64,000 bases of DNA from Streptomyces sp. MA5143a. GTDB lineage: Bacteria > Actinomycetota > Actinomycetes > Streptomycetales > Streptomycetaceae. A model generated the notes under the pieces. It did not search any database. It was not told the DNA's origin and saw only the letters and a program-made list of their open reading frames with translations. Below are positions 57,435-64,000 of the stretch, one piece after another. The stretch is from positions 1-64,000 of the forward strand of contig NZ_OLMK01000015.1 in assembly GCF_900290235.1 (NCBI RefSeq), in the 5' to 3' direction. The stretch's first letter is position 1. Every line of letters begins with the position of its first letter. The position numbers and the translations under genes are program-made.

Positions 57435-58121
57435 ATGGACATATCCGGGACGCATCTCAGAGCCGCGCGCGCGGCGCTGTTCACGGCACTCGTCGTGACG
57501 CTCAGCACCGCGTCGCACGTCCTGCTGTCCCGGGCCCCCCTGCCGCTGGTCGGCGTGGCCGCGATCACCGCCGCCGTCTATGCCGTCGCGTACGCGCTGG
57601 CCGGCCGCCGTGAGCGCGGCTTCGGACGGATCGCCGCCGTGCTGATCCCGCTGGAGCTCGCGGCGGACACGGTGTTCACGACGGGGCAGCACGCCTGTTA
57701 CGGCGAGGCGGGCGGCCCGGTCACGGGTCCGCTGCGCCAGGTCGGTCTGGACGTGCTGTGCGGTGGCGCCGTCGGCGCCCCGCTGGCGCGCGTCACCGGT
57801 GACTCCGACCAGGCGGCCGCGCTGCTGTCGGGCGCGGGACCGGCCGCGGCCTGGCTGCTGCTCGCCGCGCACATCGGTGTGGGGCTGCTGGCCGCCGCCT
57901 GGCTGCGCCGCGGCGAGCGGGCGCTGGCCCAGCTCCTCGGCGCCGCCGTCGCCGCCGGTTTCCGGCCCCTGCTGCTCGCGGTCGCCGCGCTCACGCCGCG
58001 GTGCGCCCCGGCGAAGCAGCGGCCGACGCGCACCACGCACCGCGGCTCCACCGCCCGCACCCTTCTCCTCGCCCACTCCCTGGGGCGGCGCGGACCGCCG
58101 TGCTCGGTCACCTTCGCGTGA
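57435..58121 (+). CDS. Small multi-pass membrane protein of unknown function
   Basis: 228 residues with about five membrane segments (roughly 12-30, 36-55, 66-82, 132-155 and 165-185). The motif IPLELAADTVFTTGQHACYGEAGGPV contains paired Cys/His (QHACYG) and LDVLCGGA adds another Cys. The C-terminal 35 residues are basic and hydrophilic. No ribosome site is seen before ATG 57435, so it may be leaderless. I do not recognise the family. A DsbA-like protein gene follows 111 bp later, so a redox role is possible but not shown. Confidence 0.6.
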   Translation: MDISGTHLRAARAALFTALVVTLSTASHVLLSRAPLPLVGVAAITAAVYAVAYALAGRRERGFGRIAAVLIPLELAADTVFTTGQHACYGEAGGPVTGPLRQVGLDVLCGGAVGAPLARVTGDSDQAAALLSGAGPAAAWLLLAAHIGVGLLAAAWLRRGERALAQLLGAAVAAGFRPLLLAVAALTPRCAPAKQRPTRTTHRGSTARTLLLAHSLGRRGPPCSVTFA

Positions 58122-58232
58122 CCCTTCAGGGCGTTCGGTGAGCCACGGGCTCCCGAGTGCCGCCGAGCACGAGCAGTCCATCCACGTATCCCGCACACCC
58201 ATGTGTGCGTGTTGTCCAGGGAGTTCACCCAC

Positions 58233-59033
58233 ATGAGCAAGCGGAACAGCCAGACGGCGAAGTCGGCGGCGCGCGAGCGGCTGCGCCTGGAGCGCGAACG
58301 GCAGGCCAAGCGCGCGAAGGTCAGGCGGCAGGCGATCGTGGCGGCCTCGGTCGTCGCGGTCCTCGCGGCGGCCGGCGGTATCGGCTACGCCGTCGTGCAG
58401 ACCGGCAAGCCCACCAAGTGGGAGGCCGCCGCCGACGCCACGGTGGTCAAGCCCGCCAACACCTCGGGCGCGAACGGTGCCACCGTCGTGATCGGCGACT
58501 CCAAGACCGACAACGTGGTCCACCTGTACGAGGACCCGCGCTGCCCCGCCTGCGCCCAGTTCGAGCAGACCGTCGGTGAGACGGTCGACAAGGGCATGCA
58601 GGACGGCGACTACAAGCTGTCCTTCACCCTCGGCACCTTCCTCGACGACAGGCTCAGCGGCGAGGGCTCGAAGAACGCGCTGAGCGCCCTGGGCGCCGCC
58701 CTGAACGTCAGCCCCGAGGCGTTCCTCGACTACAAGGCCGCGCTGTACTCCGCGAAGTACCACCCGGAGGAGACGACCGACAAGTTCGCCGACGACAGCT
58801 ATCTGATCAAGGTGGCGAACACGGTGGACGCGCTGAAGAACAACAAGAAGTTCCAGGACGCCGTGGAGAAGGGCACCTACGACGCCTGGGCGATGAGGAT
58901 GAGCAAGTCCTTCGACGACGCCAAGGGCGTCCAGTCGACCCCCACCATAAAGATCAACGACAAGACGGTCGGCAACCCGTCCTCGGTCGCCGACTGGGAG
59001 AAGTCCCTGAAGGACGCGGGCGTCACCAAGTAA
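58233..59033 (+). CDS. Membrane-anchored DsbA-like thioredoxin-fold protein (second copy)
   Basis: 266 residues in the same plan as 22270-23046: a basic cytoplasmic tail (SKRNSQTAKSAARERLRLERERQAK), one membrane segment (34-55) and a thioredoxin fold with CPAC (104-107) in LYEDPRCPACAQFEQ. The cis-Pro loop is GVQSTPTIKIND. ATG 58233 is preceded by CAGGGAG. It is likely exported to the cell surface to form or shuffle disulfides. The two copies differ in their substrate loops, so they may serve different clients. Confidence 0.85.
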   Translation: MSKRNSQTAKSAARERLRLERERQAKRAKVRRQAIVAASVVAVLAAAGGIGYAVVQTGKPTKWEAAADATVVKPANTSGANGATVVIGDSKTDNVVHLYEDPRCPACAQFEQTVGETVDKGMQDGDYKLSFTLGTFLDDRLSGEGSKNALSALGAALNVSPEAFLDYKAALYSAKYHPEETTDKFADDSYLIKVANTVDALKNNKKFQDAVEKGTYDAWAMRMSKSFDDAKGVQSTPTIKINDKTVGNPSSVADWEKSLKDAGVTK

Positions 59034-59062
59034 CGCCGGCGTCCGCGCCGTTCGCCGTGGGG

Positions 59063-59102
59063 CGGGCGGGTGTTCCCGGAGGCCGCCAGGAACACCCGCC
59101 CG
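59063..59102. terminator. Terminator after the second DsbA-like gene
   Basis: Perfect 14-bp stem (CGGGCGGGTGTTCC and its complement) with a 12-nt loop, 29 bp after the stop. Confidence 0.8.
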
Positions 59103-59174
59103 CACGGCCCGACCGCGGCACGGGGCCGGCGGAGGCTGAGGGCCCGGCCAGGGCCCCGGCGGAGGCCGGCCGCG

Positions 59175-59355
59175 CTAGGTCGTGTCCGCAAAGTCCCGTC
59201 GTCCGCCCGGAGGGCGGGCCCCGCGGCGTCTGGTGCGTGCTCTCGGCGTGCCGGGTGAGAGCCCTCGTACTGGATGTACTTGGGCTTTCGCCCGGTGCGT
59301 CGAGAGTGCGTGCCAGGCGTCGCGGGGCAGACGGGACTTTGCGGACACGACCTAG
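59175..59355. mobile_element. 181-bp foldback MITE
   Basis: Perfect 26-bp inverted repeats (59175-59200 and 59330-59355) begin with CTAGGTCGTGTCCGCAAAGT. Inside, from 59219 to 59327, the DNA is an imperfect palindrome around 59271-59275; most mismatches are transitions that would pair as G-U in RNA. CTAG at both ends may be the target duplication, as in IS5-type elements. It encodes no transposase and is a non-autonomous element. Confidence 0.8.
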
Positions 59356-59990
59356 GGGGCGATGTACGGCTTGACGCGCTTGCGGTAGTCCTCGGGGCGC
59401 ACCTCGTTGTAGTACTTGTCCGCGTCCTCGCCCTTCGAGGTGAGGACGTAGTACGGGCACTCGTCGGACTCGGCCTTGCCGGTGTACGTGTACTGCTCCT
59501 TGCCGGTGCGCGCCTCGACCACCCGCAGCCGGTACGTGGTGTTGTACGTCTTGATCTTGAGCGGCTTGCCGTCGGCCTCCATGTCGCACACCTTGCCGGT
59601 CGCGGTGGCCTTGGTGCGCTCGACGCAGACGACCAGTTCGGCCTTCTCCGGCTTGTCCATGTAGTCCAGGAACCAGCCCTTGGGGAAGTCGCCGTCGGAG
59701 GGCACGCTGCTCGTCCAGCCGTCGTCGTCGCCGTCGCTCCGCATGAGCTGCGCCGGGTGCACGGACTTCTTCGCGCGGTCGTAGGCCGGCAGCCCCTTGA
59801 AGCCGAGCCCGTCGGAGCAGACCCGCTCCAGGTCCTGGGTGGTCACCGGCACCTCGGGCGTGTCCGCCGCGGCCCCGCCCGACGACGACCCGCCGCCGCT
59901 GCCCGCTCCCGTGGACCCGGTGGACGACGAACACCCGCACAGGGCCACGCCCAGCACCCCGGCGACGGCCCATATCCGGGCACCCTGCAT
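59352..59990 (-). CDS. Secreted lipoprotein of unknown function, stop codon at MITE edge
   Basis: 212 residues. The signal peptide is MQGARIWAVAGVLGVALCGC; the lipobox LCGC lipidates Cys20. A Ser/Gly-rich linker (residues 21-46) follows, then a folded domain with the Cys pairs VCSDGLGFKG, VVCVERTKATATGKVCDM and DECPYYVL. ATG 59990 has GGAGG 5 bp upstream. The TAG stop lies in the CTAG at the end of the MITE, so the gene may have lost a few C-terminal residues by insertion. No known domain was recognised. Single gene, divergent from the LuxR regulator. Confidence 0.75.
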   Translation of the reverse strand: MQGARIWAVAGVLGVALCGCSSSTGSTGAGSGGGSSSGGAAADTPEVPVTTQDLERVCSDGLGFKGLPAYDRAKKSVHPAQLMRSDGDDDGWTSSVPSDGDFPKGWFLDYMDKPEKAELVVCVERTKATATGKVCDMEADGKPLKIKTYNTTYRLRVVEARTGKEQYTYTGKAESDECPYYVLTSKGEDADKYYNEVRPEDYRKRVKPYIAP

Positions 59991-60125
59991 GACGACCTCC
60001 CAGCACGACGGATGAAGCGGCAGGCAGGGCATGTCCCCCCAGGCCATGCCCTGTCCCCCTGCCCTGCCGGTGACAAGCGTGCCCCGGCGCCGGGCCCCGG
60101 CCATCGGGGAAGATCCCCCATATAG

Positions 60126-60155
60126 TTGTGCGGCCCCTGTGCACACGGGTACTAA
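60126..60155 (+). promoter_or_regulatory. Candidate promoter of the LuxR-family gene
   Basis: TTGTGC (60126-60131) and TACTAA (60150-60155) are 18 bp apart, close to the HrdB-type pattern. The start would be near 60162, 40 bp before GTG 60203. Confidence 0.4.
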
Positions 60156-60202
60156 CCTGTACGCCTCGAAGGCGTATTCGACGCGGCGCAGGGAGCCTTG
60201 AG

Positions 60203-63200
60203 GTGTCGTCGTTCTCATCACTGCCGACGCCCGCGCTGGTCGGCAGGGAGGCGGAGCGGGACCTTCTGACCGCCGCCGTACGGGCGGCCCGCGAGGGGCG
60301 GGGCGCGTCGGTGTTCGTGCTCGGTGAGCCCGGCATCGGCAAGTCCCGGCTCGTCGAGGAGGCCGCGTTGGCCGCCGCGCACGCCGGAGCCCGCGTACTG
60401 CGCGGGCGCGCGGCGTCCGCCGGGCGCGCCGTGCCCCTGCGCCCGCTCGCGGAGGCCGTGTTCTCCGCGCTGCGCGGGGAGGACGCGCCCTCGGACGGTG
60501 ACCTCGGCCTCTACGAACCCCTGCTGTCCCGGCTGTGCGGACTCGCGCCGGAGGACGGGGCGCCCCTGGTCGGGTACGCCGAGGCGGTGTTGCGGCTCCT
60601 GGCGGTACTGGGCCGTGACGGCGGCTGTGTGCTGGTGCTGGAGGACCTGCACGACGCGGACGCCGACACCCTCGCCATCGTCGACTATCTGGCCGACAAC
60701 CTCACCGGCCAACGGGCCGTCCTGCTGGCCACGTTGCGCGGCGAGCCCGGTCCCGCCCTCGACCTGGTCGAGTCCGCCGTGTCCCGCCGCTCCGCCCGCT
60801 CGCTGCGCCTCACCCGTCTCGGGCCGGCAGGCACCGCCGAGCTGGCCGCCCGCTGTCTCGGCCACGGCGACGCCGACGAGGTGCCCGCGGCCGTGCTGGA
60901 GCGGCTGCACGCCGTCTCCGAGGGCGTCCCGTTCGTGGTGGAGGAACTTCTGCGGGCCATGGTGGACGGCGGCAGCCTCGTCCGGGACGGCGCCTCCGGC
61001 TGGACGGTCACCGGTTCCCTCGACGCCGGGGTCCCCGCGACCGTCGCCGCCGCCGTGCTGCAACGCGTGGACCGGCTGCCGGCGCCCGGTGTGGCCCTCC
61101 TGGAGGCGGCGGCGGTCCTCGGCAGACGGTTCCCGGTGGACATCGCGGCCCGCGTCGCCGGTCTCGACCGCGGCGCCGCCCTCACCCACCTCCGCCACGC
61201 GGCCCACGCCGACCTGGTCTCCGGCGGCTCCCCCGTGGGTGAGCCCGGCTGGCACGCCTTCCGCCACGCCCTGACCGCCGACGCCATCGCCCACCGCCTC
61301 CTCCCCACCGAACGAGCCGCCCTCTGCCTCGCCGCCGCCGACGCGATCGAATCGGTGCGGGGTGCGGCGGGACGGCCGCCGGACACCGCGGAGCGCCCGG
61401 AGGGCGAGGACACCCGACACGCCGGAACGCGACACGAGAGCGCACGACACGCCCGGACGCGGCACGAGGACGCACGGCCCACCGGGACGCGGCACGAGGG
61501 CGTCCCCCACGAGCCCCATGAACTCATCGGCGGGGAGGCCGGGGACGATCTCGACCGGCTGGCCGCCGAGTTGTGTGTCGCCGGTGGCCGACGGGCACGG
61601 GCGGCCGTCCTGCTCACCCGGGCGGGGCGACAGGCCGTCGCGCGCGGCGCGCTGCTGACCGCGGTGGAACTCCTCGACCGGGGCCTGGAGTTGACCGCGG
61701 GCGCCCCGGACACCCCGCCCGACGCCGTGGCCGGGCTGCTGGAGGAACTGCTCCGCACCCTGGTCCTCACCGGTGACGTCCGGCGCGTACCGGAGCTCGG
61801 GGACCGGCTGGACGACGTACTGTCCGCGTCGGGCGCACCGAACACCCGGCGGGTGGCGGGCTTCGTGACCCGGGCCAGGGCCGCGGCCACGGCACAGCAG
61901 TGGGAGGAGGGCCTGGCCACCGTACGGCGGGCGAGGGAACTGCTCGGCGACGACCCGGACCCCGGTGCGCGCGCCTCCCTGGACGCGGTCGCCGCCCATC
62001 TGGTCCTCAACTCGCGGCGCCCCGATCGGCTGGAGTCCGCCCGGGCCCTCGCCGAGGGAGCCGTCGCCACCGCCGAGGCGGTCGGGCTGCCGGAGGTGAG
62101 CTGCAAGGCGCTGAACATGCTCGGCTACTGTCTGCGGCCCCAGAGCCTCGCCGAGGCGGAGGAGACGTTCGCCCGCCTGGTGGCGACGGCCGAGACCCAC
62201 GCCCTGCCGGTGTGGCGCATCCGCGGTCTGCTGGAACTCGGTGTGCTCGACCGGCTCCGGTTCACCGGCACGGACCGCCTGACGGCCGCGCGGCGGGCGG
62301 CCGAGGAGACCGGCGCGACCCTCATGACGGCCTGGGCCGACATGCATCTGACGCTCGCCCATGTGCTGCGCGACGAACAGGACCGGGCGGTGGAGTCCGC
62401 CCGGCGGCTGCGGGAGACGGCCCGGCGGCTGCGGCTGCGCGAGGTGGAGCTGATCGGGGTCGGCGTGGACGGCGTCGTCGCCGCCGCGCTCGGTGAACGC
62501 GAGCGCCTCCAGAGTGCCCTGGACGCCCTGCGCACCGCGCTGGCCGGCCGGAGCGCGGGGGCGGTCTGGGGCTACGACACCTCCGTGTGGGGCTGGGCCC
62601 AGGGCATCTGCTCCCTGATGCGGGAGGAACACGACCGGGCGCTGGCCGAGTTCACGGAGGCCGACCACGTCATGCGGGCGCTGCCCAGCACCCGCGGGGT
62701 CGGCGGCTTCCTGGGACCGTATCTGCTGCTGCGCACGCTGAAGGGCACGGTCGGCTGGGCGGAACTGGAGGGCCCCGGCACGGACCGGCTCGCCCAGGTC
62801 CACTGGGACCGGCCCTTCGTCGGCTGGTCCCGCGCCGTGCTGCTGGGCCGTGAGGGCAGGGCCGCCGAGGCCGCGAAGTCCGCGGAGGAGGCCCTGGTCG
62901 GGACCGACTCCATTCCCCTCGCCGCCCACCTGTGTCTGCGTCTGGGCGCCGGGGCGGCCCTCACCGACGGCTGGGGCCGGCCGGTCGAATGGCTGCGCTC
63001 CACCGAGCAGTTCTTCCACGACCGGGGGACCACCCGTGTGTCGGCGGCGTGCCGCGCGCTGCTGCGGGACGCGGGCTCCGCCGTGCCCCGGCGCCGCCAG
63101 GGCCACGACACGATCCCGGCGGAACTACGGCGGACGGGGGTGACCGCCCGGGAGTACGAGGTGCTCCGGCTGCTCGGCCGCCGCTTCGGCAACCAGGAGA

Positions 63201-63328
63201 TAGCCGAGCATCTCTTCCTCTCCCCGCGCACCGTCGAGAAGCACCTGGCGAGCCTGCGCAACCGCACCGGCTGCGCCGACCGAGCCGCGCTGATCGCCCT
63301 GGCCCGGGGGTACGCCGACGGACCGTGA
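60203..63328 (+). CDS. Large LuxR-family regulator with AAA ATPase domain (LAL/MalT type)
   Basis: 1041 residues. Walker A GEPGIGKS (41-48) and Walker B VLVLEDLH (143-150) form the ATPase module; a long helical (TPR-like) region fills 430-950; the C-terminal helix-turn-helix is GVTAREYEVLRLLGRRFGNQEIAEHLFLSPRTVEKHL (979-1015). Such proteins sense small molecules and switch on pathway genes. GTG 60203 is preceded by GGGAG 7 bp upstream. Residues 403-437 are a striking Arg/His repeat (TRHE/ARHA). The next plus-strand gene is phoD-like; no regulatory link is shown. Confidence 0.9.
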   Translation: MSSFSSLPTPALVGREAERDLLTAAVRAAREGRGASVFVLGEPGIGKSRLVEEAALAAAHAGARVLRGRAASAGRAVPLRPLAEAVFSALRGEDAPSDGDLGLYEPLLSRLCGLAPEDGAPLVGYAEAVLRLLAVLGRDGGCVLVLEDLHDADADTLAIVDYLADNLTGQRAVLLATLRGEPGPALDLVESAVSRRSARSLRLTRLGPAGTAELAARCLGHGDADEVPAAVLERLHAVSEGVPFVVEELLRAMVDGGSLVRDGASGWTVTGSLDAGVPATVAAAVLQRVDRLPAPGVALLEAAAVLGRRFPVDIAARVAGLDRGAALTHLRHAAHADLVSGGSPVGEPGWHAFRHALTADAIAHRLLPTERAALCLAAADAIESVRGAAGRPPDTAERPEGEDTRHAGTRHESARHARTRHEDARPTGTRHEGVPHEPHELIGGEAGDDLDRLAAELCVAGGRRARAAVLLTRAGRQAVARGALLTAVELLDRGLELTAGAPDTPPDAVAGLLEELLRTLVLTGDVRRVPELGDRLDDVLSASGAPNTRRVAGFVTRARAAATAQQWEEGLATVRRARELLGDDPDPGARASLDAVAAHLVLNSRRPDRLESARALAEGAVATAEAVGLPEVSCKALNMLGYCLRPQSLAEAEETFARLVATAETHALPVWRIRGLLELGVLDRLRFTGTDRLTAARRAAEETGATLMTAWADMHLTLAHVLRDEQDRAVESARRLRETARRLRLREVELIGVGVDGVVAAALGERERLQSALDALRTALAGRSAGAVWGYDTSVWGWAQGICSLMREEHDRALAEFTEADHVMRALPSTRGVGGFLGPYLLLRTLKGTVGWAELEGPGTDRLAQVHWDRPFVGWSRAVLLGREGRAAEAAKSAEEALVGTDSIPLAAHLCLRLGAGAALTDGWGRPVEWLRSTEQFFHDRGTTRVSAACRALLRDAGSAVPRRRQGHDTIPAELRRTGVTAREYEVLRLLGRRFGNQEIAEHLFLSPRTVEKHLASLRNRTGCADRAALIALARGYADGP

Positions 63329-63407
63329 CCGGGCGGACCTTCGACCAACAGGGCACCGCGATCTGAACATTGGGCGGATTTCACGTCATACGCCTTACCC
63401 AAACCGC

Positions 63408-63419
63408 TACTGATCAGTA
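63408..63419. promoter_or_regulatory. 12-bp palindrome before the PhoD-like gene
   Basis: TACTGATCAGTA is a perfect palindrome in a less GC-rich stretch, 13 bp before GTG 63433. It may be an operator. It does not resemble the PHO box direct repeat. Confidence 0.3.
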
Positions 63420-63432
63420 ATCTCATCCGCCG

Positions 63433-64000
63433 TGACCAGTCGCAGATCTCACTCCAACTCCGGTGTCCCCGCCGACCCCAGGGGTATGTCGCCCGCTCAG
63501 CCGGGCCTCTCCTCCTCCGCCCCGCGCCGCCGTACGGTCGTCAAGGCGGCCGCCGCGGGCGCGGTCCTCGCGGCCCCGCTGACCGCCGCGTTCCCCGCGA
63601 GCGCCGCCGACGCCCCCGCGTTCCTGCACGGTGTCGCCTCCGGCGATCCGCTGCCCGACGGTGTCCTGCTGTGGACCCGTGTGACACCCACCCCGGAGGC
63701 CATACCCGGCTCCGGCCTCGGCCCGGACGTCGAGGTCGGCTGGACCGTCGCCCGGGACAAGGCGTTCACGACGGTCGTGGCCAAGGGCTCGGTCACCGCG
63801 ACCGCCGACTCCGACCACACCGTGAAGGCGGACGTCCGCGGTCTCGCCCCGGCCACCGACTACTGGTTCCGCTTCTCGGCCGGCGGCACCGACTCGCCCG
63901 CCGCCCGCACCCGGACGGCGCCGGCCGCCGACGCCGCCCCGGCGGGGCTTCGCTTCGGCGTGGTCTCCTGCGCCAACTGGGAGGGCGGCCACTTCGCCGC
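63433..64000 (+). CDS. phoD: PhoD-type alkaline phosphatase, Tat-exported (5' part, cut by window end)
   Basis: 189 residues visible. A Tat signal is present: [29 protein letters not shown], with cleavage after ASA. Next come [23 protein letters not shown], the N-terminal PhoD domain, and [19 protein letters not shown], which starts the metallophosphatase domain. It would hydrolyse phosphate esters outside the cell with Ca/Fe. GTG 63433 gives the Tat signal; the gene runs beyond 64000. Confidence 0.9.

Noticed and set aside
60218..63106. 962-residue open frame antisense to the LuxR regulator
   Set aside because: It mirrors a gene with complete ATPase and helix-turn-helix motifs and has no motif of its own.

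Overview
This window is chromosomal DNA from a high-GC actinobacterium, almost certainly a Streptomyces. Codon third positions are strongly G/C, so antisense frames stay open for thousands of bases. The order gltBD, an ADP-ribosylglycohydrolase operon, lgt, trpABMC, trpE, hisI, hisF-ridA-priA-hisH-hisB-hisC-hisD, dnaE is a Streptomyces housekeeping layout. GTG starts, 4-bp ATGA/GTGA/TTGA overlaps, TAGGCT boxes just before start codons, priA serving both the His and Trp pathways, a lone trpM and a LAL-type LuxR regulator all agree with this. No rRNA, tRNA or CRISPR array was seen.

Layout, left to right. Bases 113-4918 hold a divergent fatty-acid/steroid-type beta-oxidation island: thiolase, KstR2-like TetR repressor and SDR on the minus strand, two acyl-CoA dehydrogenases on the plus strand, with a KstR2-like operator between them. 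A zinc-finger rhomboid protease (5117-6046), glutamate synthase gltBD (6222-12300) and a VIT/CCC1-type membrane protein (12652-13380) follow. Bases 13895-20872 form a tightly coupled six-gene operon: four ADP-ribosylglycohydrolase paralogues, a family III CoA-transferase and a CitE-like lyase. I consider it the best candidate for an undescribed system. From 20977 to 30442 the minus strand carries lgt, a DsbA-like protein, trpA, trpB, trpM, trpC, three small membrane proteins, trpE and hisI. The main his operon, with a RidA gene and a 54-residue membrane protein built into it, occupies 31309-37093.

Bases 37277-41366 carry a beta-helix-like membrane protein, an unknown alpha-helical protein, a Lon-substrate-binding-domain protein and a YbaK deacylase. 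Bases 41702-46221 encode a molybdenum hydroxylase (FAD subunit plus a fused 2Fe-2S/Mo subunit), followed by a membrane-anchored protein with two ABM domains. Then come an ABC-2 exporter set (46279-48923), a NYN-domain nuclease-like protein (49059-50276), a 54-residue basic protein and dnaE (50781-54320).

An IS110-family element, with a plausible structured bridge RNA in its 5' end, sits directly upstream of dnaE. The right arm carries a DUF2252 kinase-like protein, a membrane protein, a second DsbA-like protein, a 181-bp foldback MITE that supplies the stop codon of a lipoprotein gene, a 1041-residue LuxR-family regulator and the start of a Tat-exported PhoD-type phosphatase cut by the window edge.
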